Of a stretch of 64,000 nucleotides of DNA, positions 46,061 through 57,750 are shown piece by piece. The position numbers were made by a program, and so were the translations under genes. The notes under the pieces are model-generated. The model searched no databases, was not told where the DNA came from, and was given only the letters and a program-made list of their open reading frames with translations. How positions within the stretch are numbered: position 1 is the first letter of the stretch; every line of letters starts with the position of its first letter. Origin of the DNA: Margaritifera margaritifera (taxonomy: Eukaryota > Mollusca > Bivalvia > Unionida > Margaritiferidae); assembly GCA_029931535.1 (NCBI GenBank), contig JAQPZY010001549.1:806001-870000 (forward strand), written 5' to 3'.

Positions 46061-46746
46061 CAGCTCTATTCTTACTGTCATGGAAGATTGACAGTAACTT
46101 TTTTGTAATGATGTTTGTCTTGATCCTCTTGTGTCAAATTTTGGAAGTGCTGCAAGAGCTGTGAAACTAATGCTTTTCTTTGCTCAGTCTTGAGACTGGT
46201 AATCCAAGCCTTCAGCAGATGGTTTGTGCTGACTTTAAGGCAGGAAACTAGTGATACCAGTCTGACAGTCAGATGGTGATTTATGTATCAATTGTACAGC
46301 AGGTTAGCAAAAAACAACTACATCTAACCCCTATCTAATCTGTGTACATCCAACAGCCTTGCATTCAGCTGTTGTTAAATTACACATCTGTTCAACATGT
46401 TTAATTATGACCAGCATTAAACACATACTTGCCAGTGCTGTGCATTTCAGAATTTAAAGCAGCAGATCCCAAACTCCTGTATTTGCAATAGAAATCGGAA
46501 GGAAAATGTTTAGAAAAAAAAGATGGAAAAAGTATTTCTGGTACTCAGATAGAAGCTTCTTGTTGTCTTTGGTTTCTTCTCCCACATTTTAGCATGCCCT
46601 GATAACCTGCGAACCCACTTATAATGTGGAAGCAGGTATGGGTTTCTATTTGCTTAACACACAAAAATTGTGATTACAATAGGTTAATGAAAGCTATATT
46701 ATTCATTTTATCATTGATAATAGCATTTAGTGCACATACATTTTGG
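46061..46746. other. no feature seen
   Basis: Unique-looking DNA without long frames. Confidence 0.4.
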
Positions 46747-46858
46747 AATCAACATCATCAGATTCACAAATTTTAATAAGAAGTCGTATTTTATCAGATT
46801 TTTGAATCAACATCATCAGATTTACAAATTTTAATAAATCATATTTTATCAGATTTTC
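46747..46858. repeat. ~58-bp direct duplication
   Basis: AATCAACATCATCAGATT, CACAAATTTTAATAA and TATTTTATCAGATTTT occur twice in succession with small differences. Confidence 0.85.
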
Positions 46859-48315
46859 TTTAATAAAATATTCTTGCAATAAATAGCACAATAAACGATG
46901 AAATATAGAGCACAAAAAAATTACTACTAGTATCACTACAGTAAAAAAAATAAATACCAATTAAAGAAATTAAGTGAAATTCATGTTTTAATCCGGTTTC
47001 AGTTTTCTCATCATAAATGTGATATTCTATCTTCTATTCAAATGTGAAAATAGTTGATCGTGAGCACTACCGAGAGAACCTAATTAAGTGCTAACTTGGC
47101 AGCTAAGCTGGATTTATTTTGACAACTGTTCAGAACTGAATTGTCAATGGGCATTAACAGATTAATTGTCTCGGCCAATTACAATACATAAAGGTGCCAA
47201 CATCACAGTAACATCCGTGTGTAGAGTCACCCAAATGTCGTGCTGAAATCGCACACTGTGGACTTGTTGCCCTTGGCTGACATGTGGATTGTTCATCAAA
47301 ATTTGTAGTGATACATCCAAAAAAACTCACAAGTTCTAATAAATGCGCAATAAATCAACATATTTTTTTGTCTTTTCTCTTCCTGTTCAGTTTTTTTTCA
47401 ATCCAGATGTAGTGTTCTGGGATCATGCAACGGCCAGTTGCCAACTGGCAAAAAACAATCAATATAGGGTTGTACTCGGTCATTACTATCATCAAAAAAA
47501 GTGTATAGTAACATTTAAAATCACAATCTTGATTGCTGGCATATTGGTGGGATTGTCTCTGGAGGTTTGTGAGTGTTATACTAGTTATGAAGCTTTAGTT
47601 CATTAGTGTTTGCTTATGATGTTCTGACCTTAAATGGGAAGCAACTCCAACATGTACATGGAGTTTTGAGTACTGCATATCAATCTTATCTATGTTCAAT
47701 TTATTGATTTAAATTGACTTCTCAAATATAATATCCATATATATTCAAATCCATTTGACAAATATTTGTGTAGGAGAGCGGAGATAATAATCTTCATGAA
47801 TCGACAAAAGTTGCTTGCACAACATCCACTCCCTTTCCCCCAACTGTTAATCCAAAATGAAGTCTCCTTTGCTGTCTGATACCCTTGTCTATACCACAGT
47901 CCAAGGTTATGGATCCTGTTGCTCACGAGTGATGGAGTGAGAGGTGTATAAATTCAGCTGATCAATATAATTAGAAAAGTAAACAGTAAACATTTGGAAG
48001 AATGTATTTTAACTTTATACCTGTTATTTGTAGTCTTTAAACTTTCATTTTGGGCATAAATATGGACAAATGAAAGGGTGGATAGGTACACAGATTGATG
48101 AAGAAACAAACAGACAGATGGAAAATACATTCCATGAATGATTAGTAATGCATGATGCACAATGTAGCAGAATTGTATGCTCAGACGAGCTGCAATGGTG
48201 ATGAGATATCAGTTGAGCTGTTGGAATCTTATAACACCCTCTCCTGGTACACTAGTGACTGTGCTTATAATGATTTAGCAAAGACAGTGGGTGCAGACTG
48301 TATGTTCTTTGTTAT
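46859..48315. other. no firm feature
   Basis: A good acceptor-like CTCTTCCTGTTCAG ends at 47391 and is followed by an open frame (VVFWDHATASCQLAKNNQY). A further open segment is at 48168-48300 (SCNGDEISVELLESYNT). Neither has a supported donor. Confidence 0.25.
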
Positions 48316-48536
48316 TACCGTATATACTCACGTAAAATCCGGGTCCAAATGCAAACAACATAGACTCTGATCTGCCGTCGCATAATGCGCTGGCAGATTA
48401 GGGTGTATGTTGTTTGTTCTACTGATTAGTCCTTACAAACTTGATAGAGTCAGATCGTTAGATGCATTATGCGATGGCAGATCTGGGTCTATGCAGTTTG
48501 CAGTTGGTATCGGTTTATACACAAGTATATACGGTA
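48316..48536. mobile_element. foldback MITE (FB family), best-preserved copy
   Basis: TACCGTATATACT at both ends in inverted orientation. Hairpin 1: ACATAGACTCTGATCTGCC / GGCAGATTAGGGTGTATGT around GTCGCATAATGCGCT. The linker is TACTGATTAGTCCTTAC. Hairpin 2 is in the same style, with ATGGCAGATCTGGGTCTATG. 221 bp with no coding capacity. An A/T-rich insertion site (TTAT/TTTT) leaves the duplication unclear. Confidence 0.92.
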
Positions 48537-48630
48537 TTTTCATTGAAAATGCCTATGGATGGCAAATTTTATTCCATTATGACCAAGATTTTTATTGAAA
48601 ATATTTAAATGTTAATAGACTTTTTTAAAG

Positions 48631-48718
48631 TCAGTGATGATGGTCTATTTGAAGGAAAAGATGTGACAGAAAGTGAGGAGTCCAACTTCCCTGATCCAAC
48701 ATACGATGTGATTGATGA
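48631..48718 (+). CDS. candidate coding exon, acidic (unrecognised)
   Basis: 88 bp between TTTTTTAAAG and GATGA|GTAAGA. It is phase 1 to 2 and contains VTESEESNFPDPTYDVID, strongly acidic. An alternative acceptor lies 12 bp upstream in the same frame. An in-frame ATG at 48609 preceded by a stop means a tiny free-standing frame is also possible. Its out-phase does not fit the preferred reading of 48905. Confidence 0.25.
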
Positions 48719-48904
48719 GTAAGATATTCTTGATATTAAATATTGACTTAAAGGAAAGCATTCACTAATGTTCAGTTTCATTTGTTTCAGATATTGGAGA
48801 TATGTAATCACAGTCAAGCCAATGTATGGGATGAGCAGACAGTTGTTTGATTGGACCAGTCCAAACAAAACATGAAAATTTCTGCCACCCATCTTCTGCT
48901 CCAG

Positions 48905-48950
48905 GAGCTAGGGATTATTCTTCTGATGACTGTCGTGACATGGGCTCATT
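48905..48950 (+). CDS. candidate coding exon
   Basis: Pyrimidine-rich acceptor (ATCTTCTGCTCCAG) and consensus donor (CATT|GTAAGT). In phase 0 it reads ELGIILLMTVVTWAH and leaves in phase 1, matching 52738. If the TAG at 48909-48911 is used as acceptor instead, a phase 2 reading (DYSSDDCRDMGS) would connect to 48631-48718. The frame is therefore unresolved. Confidence 0.3.
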
Positions 48951-49059
48951 GTAAGTATTTTATAGACATCTTTGAAAGTTATAAATTTATGTCTCTGCCT
49001 GCAACAAATTATGTACTTCAAAACCTTGAATAAAAACTAAATACCATTGTCCTTTTCGC

Positions 49060-50035
49060 TCAGGAGTTGTCAGACCCAGTATCTTTTGATTTACTGATGT
49101 CTTGTAGGAGTTGCCTTACCCTGTACCTTTGACTTGCTGGTGTCTTGTAGGTCTGGCCCTGTACCTTTTGACTTACTGGTGTCTTGTAGGCCTGACCCTG
49201 TACCTTTGACTTGCTGGTGTCTTGTAGGCCTGGCCCTGTACCTTTTGACTTGCTGATGTCTTGTAGGAGTTGCCTTACCCTGTACCTTTTGACTTACTGG
49301 TGTCTTGTAGGCCTGACCCTTTACCTTTGACTTCCTAATATCTTGTAGGAGTTGCCTGACCCTATACCTTTTGACCTTTTGATGTCTCCAGGGAATTACC
49401 TAGGCTAATACCTTTTGACTTATTGAAGACTTGTAGGAGTTACCAACCCTGGACCTTGTGACCCACTGATGTCTTGTAGGAGTTGCCTGACCCTGTACCT
49501 TTTGACTACTAATGTCTTGTAGGACTTGTGCCTGACATATCTATTTCACTCGCTTATATCTTGTACGAGTTGCCTGACCTGTACCTTTTGACTTGCTGAT
49601 GTCTTGTAGGAGTTGCCTGATCCTCTATCTTTTGACTACTGATGTCTTGTAGAAGTTGGCTGACCTGTACCTTTTGACTTGCTGATGTCTTGTAGGAGTT
49701 GCGTGATCCTCTACCTTTTGACTACTGATGTCTTGTAAAAGTTGGCTGACCTGTACCTTTTGACTTGCTGATGTCTTGTTGGAGTTGCGTGATCCCCTTC
49801 CTTTTGACTACTGATGTCTTGTAGAATTTGGCTGACCTGTACCTTTTGACTTACTCAGATGTCTTGTAGGAGTTGACTGACCTTGTACCTTTTGAGTTAC
49901 TGATATCTTGTAGGAGCTGACTGTCCCTTTACCTTTGATCTACTGATATCTTGTAGGAGCTGACTCTCCCTTTACCTTTGATCTACTGATGTCTTGTAGC
50001 AGGTGCCTGACCCTGTACCTTATGACTTGCTGAAA
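49060..50035. repeat. minisatellite, ~44-bp unit
   Basis: About 22 degenerate units of CCTGTACCTTTTGACTTGCT plus GATGTCTTGTAGGAGTTG. The unit length varies from about 38 to 46 bp, and there are local runs with GCGTGATCCTCT. Confidence 0.92.
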
Positions 50036-50624
50036 TCACAGATGAGCTTTCGTGTTCCCTTTCCACAACATATATACTTCCATTTGCACATATTGTATTA
50101 CAGTTTGACGTTGCAAACTGAGAATATGACCATATAAAAATATTCAAGCAAAAGTTGATGCTTGGCAGTTAGACAGGTGAACAACATATTGACATACATT
50201 GTCATAGAGTGCATGCTTGTAGTGCCTGTATATGTGTGTTCATCATTACTTTTGGAGCGATCATTTTTGTGTGTATGTATGCATGTTATCTGAGATAAGT
50301 AATGCACCGCATATGACAGTCCAATCAGCTGTTGAGTTTAGTCCCTCAAAAATTTTTGGTTTAGTTACATACACTGTACTTGGGTTCCAGTATTTCAGTT
50401 GTATCATACCTGCCATATTCCCAGACAGGGTTAGGGGTTTATGAAACTAAAAAAGTATGTTTTGAGGTGGGGGGGGGGGGGGCCGAGCATGTTACCCCCC
50501 AAAAAGAGAATAAGCTAACTTTTCATATGAGCTTATAAAAAATGACTGGAAATTCATATACATAATATGAATACAAGAAAATAACATACAGTATCTGTTT
50601 TCTTTGAAGCATTCAATACACTTA
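50036..50624. other. no gene seen
   Basis: A G-run lies at 50469-50482. There are short frames only. Confidence 0.4.
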
Positions 50625-50712
50625 CAAACTGTAGAAGGCCTCATGGAAGATTGGTCAGTTGACCAAATGAGCTTCTTCTTTAAATAAAGTCATTATTATT
50701 ATTATTATTAAA
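50625..50712 (+). mobile_element. retrotransposon 3' tail
   Basis: CTCATGGAAGATTGGTCAG, AAATGAGCTTCTTCTTTAAA and TAAAGTCATTATTATTATT match 62885-63013 in the same order. A shared 3' end running into an ATT-type tail is usual for LINEs of the CR1/L2 type and their SINE partners. No coding part is present. Confidence 0.55.
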
Positions 50713-51097
50713 CAAAAATAGTTGGTAGACTTAGCATTGTTAAATATTTTGACCACATGCATACACACACATGTGCACACTCACATAATCACAACCACAC
50801 AGACATTAAATTAAAAACAAATACACTGTGTTTCTGTCTTTAAAATCCATTGGACAAGTAATTAATTAGATGCAGTCTTTACAGCTGTCAATAATTCATT
50901 TAAGGATTTGAAGGTAATGCAAGTGTCATTTGTGTTCGCATAAGAGACTGGATGGTACTATTGTTGTTCAAACTTCTCTGCTGGTTTATCTGAGCAAATC
51001 CTAGTCAGGACCAAGTTGTTATTGCTGATCATAATGCTGGCATTCTCAGAACCGCATGTGATGCAGTTTGACCATGAGTTTGATATGAGCTCTAAGC
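50713..51097. other. no firm feature
   Basis: A (CA)-rich patch lies near 50770. An open segment after an ATCCTAGTCAG acceptor at 51008 (VVIADHNAGILRTACDA, then stop) has no supported donor. Confidence 0.25.
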
Positions 51098-51485
51098 AGG
51101 ACTGTTTACTGTTTATACATGCTACATGTTACAGGACTGTTTACTGTTTATACATGCTACATGTTACAGGACTGTTTACTGTTTATACATGCTACATGTT
51201 ACAGGACTGTTTACTGTTTATACATGCTACATGTTACAGGACTGTTTACTGTTTATACATGCTACATGTTACAGGACTGTTTACTGTTTATACATGCTAC
51301 TTGTTACAGGACTGTTTACTGTTTATACATGCCACATGTTACAGGACTGTTTACTGTTTATACATGCCACATGTTACAGGACTGTTTACTGTTTATACAT
51401 GCTACATGTTACAGGACTGTTTACTGTTTATACATGCTACATGTTACAGGACTGTTTACTGTTTATACATGCTACATGTTACAGG
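51098..51485. repeat. minisatellite, 35-bp unit, 11 nearly identical copies
   Basis: AGGACTGTTTACTGTTTATA plus CATGCTACATGTTAC repeats exactly every 35 bp. The only differences seen are CTACTTG once and GCCACAT twice. No stop occurs in any of the three + frames, giving three overlapping artefactual frames of 124-192 codons. Confidence 0.97.
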
Positions 51486-52107
51486 CATATATCGAGGTAG
51501 TAAAGAAAACTGGGGGTGGGGGTTTGGGGGGCATAAGATTACTAAATATTTAATTTTTTTAAACACATCAGTGTCACATTTTTTTTTTTTGTAAATCATG
51601 TTTTTAAGCATGTCACATTGTGTTATGGCAGGTAAGGTTGTATTCATCTAAATTTGTAGCTGGTCTTTACAATAAGTAAACCACGGATTATATTTGCCAT
51701 TTGGTTTATGCCTTAACAATAAGGATTTCCACATCTTCTAGCTAATGAAAGTAGACAGGCAGTAAGATAGAACATGCAGACAGAGTTATAAAACTGCAGT
51801 CATTACTAAGATGTGACTAATTAGTGGGATAGCATGAATAAGTCAGCATTATTTGTGTGTCTGACTTGTTTAAGGCAACTTTGATACAGGAACTATACCA
51901 CAATTAATCGGCCATCAGATAGCTTCAGTCATCCAACCAAGGAATCAGGTTATTCAATACTGCCTTTAATACTTTGTCTATTCCTTTTCCCTCCTGTTAT
52001 AAAACTGGGACTCTCTCATAATCAAAGAATTAATATGTCATTGGACAAGGAAAGTTGTACAGCCTGGAGCTGTGCAATTCCCAAGAGTCAGCTGGGAATA
52101 TAGGTTA
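51486..52107. other. no feature seen
   Basis: Unique-looking DNA with a poly-T run near 51581. Confidence 0.4.
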
Positions 52108-52190
52108 CAATCACTCAAGCGGTAGAATGGCCAGCCTGATTTTGGAAGGTCCCATGTTTGATCCTGGTCCCACTTTTCATATAGGTCTCT
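52108..52190 (+). mobile_element. possible tRNA-like SINE head
   Basis: ACTCAAGCGGTAGAATGGCC (box A-like) and CATGTTTGATCCTGG (box B-like), 30-odd bp apart. The body does not match the other SINEs here, so a different family or chance is possible. Confidence 0.4.
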
Positions 52191-52737
52191 GTAACATCTC
52201 ATAGCACATTATGATTGCATTGCACTATATTTGGCCTTCTAGTGTGTGCGCTGATTTGTGTTTTAAACAGAATAGGTCAGTACTAAAGAAATTATTACTC
52301 AGAAAATCATATCAAATAAAGTTGCAATAGTTAAAGCATAATAAGACCATCTGCAGAGCCCTCAAATGTACATTAATGTACATCTTTCCAATTTATAAAA
52401 AAAAAACTGTCCCAGCCATCAGTCCGCTATCAAAGTAGTTTAAAAAACTAGTAATAGATAGAGTTAGAATGTTTGTGTTTTGAATCTTGCATAATGTTGA
52501 ATGGAACGTACAGTAGGACATCAAATGCTACTAGGGATCTGCTCCTGACTTTTATATTTCTCATCTCCTGGCTAATGTGCAATGATTGTCACCTTCGATT
52601 GCCTATCAGCCAGTTTTATGAGCCTCCATGGGCACTGAGGCATAACGTCATGGAAAGTCAAGCATCTGCTATGTCGCTGGTATTTTACTAGTTCAAAAAA
52701 GAGAATAATACTATTTCTAACATGTCATTTCAAGCAG
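52191..52737. other. no firm feature
   Basis: 52473-52690 is open for 72 codons on + with no motif (RLPISQFYEPPWALRHN). No splice pair stood out. This is presumed to be intron if the exon at 52738 is real. Confidence 0.25.
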
Positions 52738-52905
52738 GTCTTTTAGCCTCACAAATCTCTTCAATGAACATTCATCTGAGATTTCTTAACCATCTGCAAG
52801 AGATTACAGGGAGTGAAATGCTTGAATTTGTTGAGAAATTGGCTTTAAGATTTGACAAAGAGGCATTTATATACAAGCTAAAATCTCATTACACTGCAAT
52901 GTATT
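52738..52905 (+). CDS. candidate coding exon, helical (best single exon of the right half)
   Basis: 168 bp between TTTCAAGCAG and TATT|GTGAGT, a consensus donor. It is phase 1 to 1 with 56 codons and no stop. The peptide is amphipathic and helix-like (HLRFLNHLQEITGSEMLEF, EKLALRFDKEAFIYKLKSHY). It joins in frame to 48905-48950 on the left and to 56371 on the right. I do not recognise the protein. It sits immediately left of two long tandem arrays. Confidence 0.45.
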
Positions 52906-53011
52906 GTGAGTGTAGCAGGCAGGCATTATTTAGTAGCAGTTGAGGTGTGTATGTGTGTACCAGTATATAGCTTGAAACATTGGGAAACTTTTGTATTTGC
53001 CCCATTATAAA

Positions 53012-53034
53012 TTTCTCTCTCTCTCTCTCTCTCT

Positions 53035-53090
<56 letters not shown>

Positions 53091-53092
53091 AG
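53012..53092. repeat. compound microsatellite (CT)n-C10-(CT)n-(TA)n
   Basis: About 80 bp of pure CT, a C run, CT again, then TA dinucleotides. Confidence 0.97.
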
Positions 53093-53194
53093 GTTGAATA
53101 AACATTTATTTGAGTAATGAAGAACTCTATCAGTAATTTAGTTTTCTAAATATATTATAGCTTGACCTTAAAAAGGAGAAAATTCTGGTTGAAT

Positions 53195-53816
53195 TTGTAA
53201 CACATTGCTGTTTCTTTGATTTCTGTTTGTAGCACATTGCTGTTTCTTTGATTTCTGTTTGTAACACATTGCTGTTTCTTTGATTTCTGTTTGTCCACAT
53301 TGCTGTTTCTTTGATTTCTGTTTGTCCACATTGCTGTTTCTTTGATTTCTGTTTGTCCACATTGCTGTTTCTTTGATTTCTGTTTGTAACACATTGCTGT
53401 TTCTTTGATTTCTGTTTGTAACACATTGCTGTTTCTTTGATTTCTGTTTGTAACACATTGCTGTTTCTTTGATTTCTGTTTGTCCACATTGCTGTTTCTT
53501 TGATTTCTGTTTGTCCACATTGCTGTTTCTTTGATTTCTGTTTGTCCACATTGCTGTTTCTTTGATTTCTGTTTGTCCACATTGCTGTTTCTTTGATTTC
53601 TGTTTGTCCACATTGCTGTTTCTTTGATTTCTGTTTGTCCACATTGCTGGTCCTATGCTGGTTGAATTTGTAACACATTGCTGTTTCTTTGATTTCTGTT
53701 TGTCCACATTGCTGGTCCTATGCTGGTTGAATTTGTAACACATTGCTGTTTTTTTGATTTCTGTTTGTCCACATTGCTGTTTCTTTGATTTCTGTTTGTC
53801 CACATTGCTGGTCCTA
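53195..53816. repeat. minisatellite, 31/32-bp unit with higher-order pattern
   Basis: About 19 units of CATTGCTGTTTCTTTGATTT plus CTGTTTGT, in two types: joined by AACA (32 bp) or CCA (31 bp). Types occur in blocks (three AACA, three CCA, three AACA, six CCA), and a longer TGGTCCTATGCTGGTTGAAT unit recurs at the right. Reverse frames up to 217 codons (NQRNSNV...) are artefacts. Confidence 0.95.
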
Positions 53817-54231
53817 TGCAAAGCGCAATACTTTGATTATCTTTTCTTTTCTTTTTTTTATCTTAAAACGATCATTTGATTGTCTCTCAGGCTTGGGAAA
53901 TTTCAGTTTTAACTTGCACAAATAAAAAAAAAAAATAAATAAATCGTCAAAAAAGTAAGCATTGTATGGATGTAAAGATTATGGTACTAAAGTGTACAAA
54001 GAGAAATTCTTGGAATGAAATGAAGGTAGTAAATTCAAACAACAGAGACTGAAATGAAATTTCATTCATCAGGTGGTTCAGTGGTTGGGCAAGGCATTTT
54101 ACTTCCAAATTGATGTGATATAACCTTCAAAGTGTTGCTGTGCCATACAACAAGTGAAAGCAAAACCACATGCTGTAATCTTGAAAATAAAAAAGTTAAT
54201 TTCTTATCACATGTATCTATGTATAATGTGC

Positions 54232-55235
54232 TCCAACTGCAAATGATTAGGCCTAGATCTACTGATGCATTATACACTGACATGTCAGGCTCTGTGACAG
54301 GATAGACCTAGATCTGCCCATGCATTATGCACTGATAGATCAGGCTCTGTGACAGGATAGACCTAGATCTACCCATGCATTATGCACTGACAGATCAGGC
54401 TCTGTGACAGGATAGACCTAGATCTATCCTTGCATTATACACTGACAGATCAGGGTCACTATGACAGGATAGACCTAGATCTATCCTTGCATTATTCACT
54501 GACAGATCAGGGTCACTGTGACAGGATAGACCCAGATGTACCCCCACATTATACACTGCCAGATCAGGGTCAGTGTGACAATATAGACCTAGATCAATGC
54601 TCAACATTATACACTGTCAGATCAGGGTCAGTGTGACAATATAGACCTAGATCTTCCCCACATGTACTGACAGATCAGGGTCAGTGTGACAATATAGACT
54701 TAGATCAATGCTCAACATTATGCACTGACAGATCAGGGTCAATGTGACAATATAGACCTAGATCTTCCCCACATTATGTACTGCCAGATCAGGGTCAATG
54801 TGTCAGGATAGACCTAGATCAATGCTCAACATTATGCATATCAGGGTCAGTGTTACAGTATAGATCTACCCTCAACATTATGCACTGCCATATCAGGATG
54901 AGTGTGAAAATATATACCTAGATCTTCCCCACATTATGCACTGCCAGATCAGGATCAATGTGACAATGTATATATAAATCTACCCCCACATTATGCACTG
55001 CCAGATCAGATCAGTGTGACAATATAGACCTAGATCTTCCCCCACAGTATGCACTGCCTGATCACTGTGACTGGATAGGCATAGATATATCATCACACTA
55101 TACACTGCCAGATCAGGGTCAATATGACAATATAGACATAAATGTACCCCCCACCCCCACATTATGCACTGCCAGATCAGAATCAATGTGGCAATATAGA
55201 CATAAATCTGCCCTCACATTTTGCACTGCCAGATC
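54232..55235. repeat. ~55-58-bp array resembling an amplified FB-MITE hairpin
   Basis: About 17 units of ATAGACCTAGATCT(GCC)-TGCATTATGCACTG-ACAGATCAGG(GT)-CA-TGTGACA. Each unit has the arm-loop-arm plan of the FB hairpin: AGACC.AGATCTGCC, CATTATGC, GGCAGATCAGGGTC. Spacing is 55 bp at 54301, 54356 and 54411, then 57-60 bp. FB TIRs and linker are absent. Confidence 0.85.
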
Positions 55236-56370
55236 AGGGCCAGTGCAGTTTGTTTGTTGTTTATTGTTTGGGTTGCATTGCAGCACTGAGTGATTGAAGA
55301 TGTAGTAATATTTGCTATTTACATAATATATAGGTCAGGTCAGTGATATTCATATCTGTAATATCCCTTAGGAATAGAGATGTACATCAAATAAAAGACA
55401 ACTTTATGAGCAAAAAAAATTGTAATGTTACATCTCTTTATAATATAGAATAGGTGGACAGGATCTTTCTTGAAGATTTGTACTGGATGTATGCGGAACA
55501 AACTTGTAAAAATTCAAGTAATTTAAATTACTTTTTTTTTGTTCTAGCTTTTATAAATTGCCTTTTTCAAATAACTTTGGTGTTCACGTGCTTTTAATTG
55601 ACAGGAAAAGACTGCATCAGGAATGCAGAAAAGCTAAACAATCCAAGCATAAAATAATGAAAGATTTTATGTTTTTATTTGCCCCTGGTAATTCCAAAAT
55701 AAATAAAATCTTCCTAAAAGCAGAGTAATTATTTACAAAAAGTAACAATTGTGAGTTTAAGTGTCATTTGTTGACATTTATTCAGGGGCCCTCATGGGCC
55801 TATAATGGACCCTATTCCCAATTAAAAATATATCAAAATTGCGCAGAATACCAGTTCTAGCAATTTTCTCCTAAAAATTGTTTTAAATATGTCCTTTTTG
55901 TTTTCTTCTTCTTCTTCCGAAAATGATGGGCACAGGGTCCATTCTCAGCCACTTTAGATATATCCCTTTTTGAGAAGTTCTCTAGCTCATCAGATTATAG
56001 ATCATTTTTTGCTTTCTTTAGCAGAAAGTACTAAAAGAACGAATATATTCCCTTTCAGATCATTTGGAATGCCTTGGTTTCAAGTTATGCCCAAATACAA
56101 TCAACAGTAGAGTAATAGCATTGTAAATCTTCATTACACATAACCAAGCTTCATTAGTCTGACACAGTATGAATGTGATTTCTGACCTTTGGACCTCTAA
56201 CCCCAGAACTTGAACAAATTAGTCAGTTTAAACAAAATCTCTGGTAAAAGTGAACTGTGGACATGTGATTGTAATACCTTTGCTCTATACAAGTAATCCA
56301 ACATCAGACAAGCCTTCACTCTAATGGATTTATCCTTCAGTGATCACATCTTGATTAGATATGTTCATAG
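55236..56370. other. no gene seen; one inverted repeat
   Basis: AATGGACCCT (about 55805) and AGGGTCCATT (about 55935) form a 10-bp perfect inverted repeat about 135 bp apart, perhaps MITE ends. The rest is AT-rich without long frames. Confidence 0.4.
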
Positions 56371-56582
56371 GGTTGACAGAAGATATGGTATTGTGGAGCA
56401 AAGCAGATCTATTTCATTTACTGTACATAAGAAACAAGACACCACATTTTCTTATAGCAGGTAATTCAGTCCAAGAGATTAATTTCCAACCACTGATGTC
56501 ATGTGGAGTTGACAATAACAGTGTTATCATGATATTGCAGACTGGTATCAAACATTGTTGTCGTTTAGAAGGTCATATTTAA
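56371..56582 (+). CDS. candidate terminal exon (unrecognised gene)
   Basis: After an ATGTTCATAG acceptor, phase 1 gives LTEDMVLWSKADLFHLLYI and NKTPHFLIAG, open to a stop at 56580. An internal donor (GCAG|GTAATT) at 56461 would make a 90-bp phase 1 to 1 exon instead. In-phase with 52738-52905. The acceptor's pyrimidine tract is poor. No family recognised. Confidence 0.3.
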
Positions 56583-56654
56583 AAACGTCAGTTATCACAA
56601 CAATGTAGAGTGTCTTAGAAAACTTTGATCTGAAGGTTAGATGTAGTAGATATC

Positions 56655-56822
56655 GGTTTTTTATGGGGGCATATATTGAGTATTGGGAACTTTTTTGGAT
56701 ATATTGAGTATTGGGTACGTTTTTTTAATATATATTGAGTATTGGGGACTTTTTTCATATATTGGGTATTGGGACTTTTTTCATATATTGAGTATTGGGG
56801 ACTTTTTTCATATATTGAGCCT
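56655..56822. repeat. minisatellite, ~27-37-bp unit
   Basis: Five to six units of CATATATTGAGTATTGGGGA plus CTTTTTT with variable spacing. Confidence 0.9.
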
Positions 56823-57105
56823 TGTTTGTTTTAAGAACTAAATTACTGTCAAGGATACAAGCTCAGTAATACATTCAAAATTCAGAGTTGCAGAAATTTG
56901 GAAAATAAATATGTGTACTCTCTCTATTGTCAAGTCTCTGACCAGTTTCCCAAGTTGATCAGATCTGTGGATTTGTTGGCACAGAATTATCAGGGGTCAA
57001 TTTAGCCACTGACCCACTAGCCATGACAAGTGGTGTGGGGTCCAGGCCATCTTATATCAGCAAGTCTTGCCGGCCAGTTAATAATTTTAGCGGTTCTTCA
57101 CAATG
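56823..57105. other. no feature seen
   Basis: Short unique stretch between the minisatellite and element A copy 4. Confidence 0.35.
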
Positions 57106-57750
57106 TTTTAGCCCTACTGGTCATATAACAGAAGAGTTTATGAGATATCCTGTTGTCTGGCATCCATTGTCCATCTGTCCATTTATAGCACAAGTTTGTT
57201 TTTGCCACTTCTCCTAAACTACTTGGAGGATATCCATGAAACTTCACATACACATTCTTCCCAGGATCTAGTTGGTCCTAAATGAAATTGGTGCAGCTTG
57301 GACATCCTGTATGGCAACAATCTTAAAACGTTTATTGTTAGTCCTCCTGAATGGAAAGTTATATGGACATGGGGTTTTCACCAGAAGACTTCTGATGATG
57401 TCTAATTGGTCCTAAATGAAAATGGTGCTGATCTGACCACCAATATGGCAGTCAGGGTGGACATCTTGACAATGTTTGATAGCTACTCCTCCTCAATGGA
57501 TGGTCATATTGACATGGGGTTTTCACCAAAAGTTTTCTAATGATGTCTAGTTGGTCCTAAATGAAAATGGTACCAATCTTACATCAAGTATGGCTACCAC
57601 GGTAGCTGATTTGAAAATCTTGTTATCAAACAAAACTCTTGGAGAACATGGTTTCAACACTTGGCAGTTAAAAAGAAACAGGTTTATCTTGGATTCTTGG
57701 AAATTCTTTTCGGCTTGTAGAGCATCAGTCACTTTGAGGGAATCTTCTTT
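57106..57750 (+). mobile_element. core-repeat element A, copy 4
   Basis: TTTTAGCCCTACTGGTCATA start, TTGTCTGGCATCCATTGTCC, TAAACTACTTGGAGGATATC and TCTAGTTGGTCCTAAATGAA. Three core units follow, then TTCAACACTTGGCAGTTAAA and TTGGATTCTTGGAAATTCTT. The 3' hairpin is degenerate (AGTCACTTTGAGGGAAT). It is the shortest copy with both ends. Confidence 0.8.

Noticed and set aside
52020..52110. Coding segment with two open frames before the tRNA-like head
   Set aside because: Two frames look equally protein-like. This illustrates that open 25-30-codon runs are uninformative here.
53168..53821. 217-codon reverse frame of NQRNSN-type repeats
   Set aside because: Produced by the 31/32-bp minisatellite. 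Three overlapping frames give the same peptide in different order.
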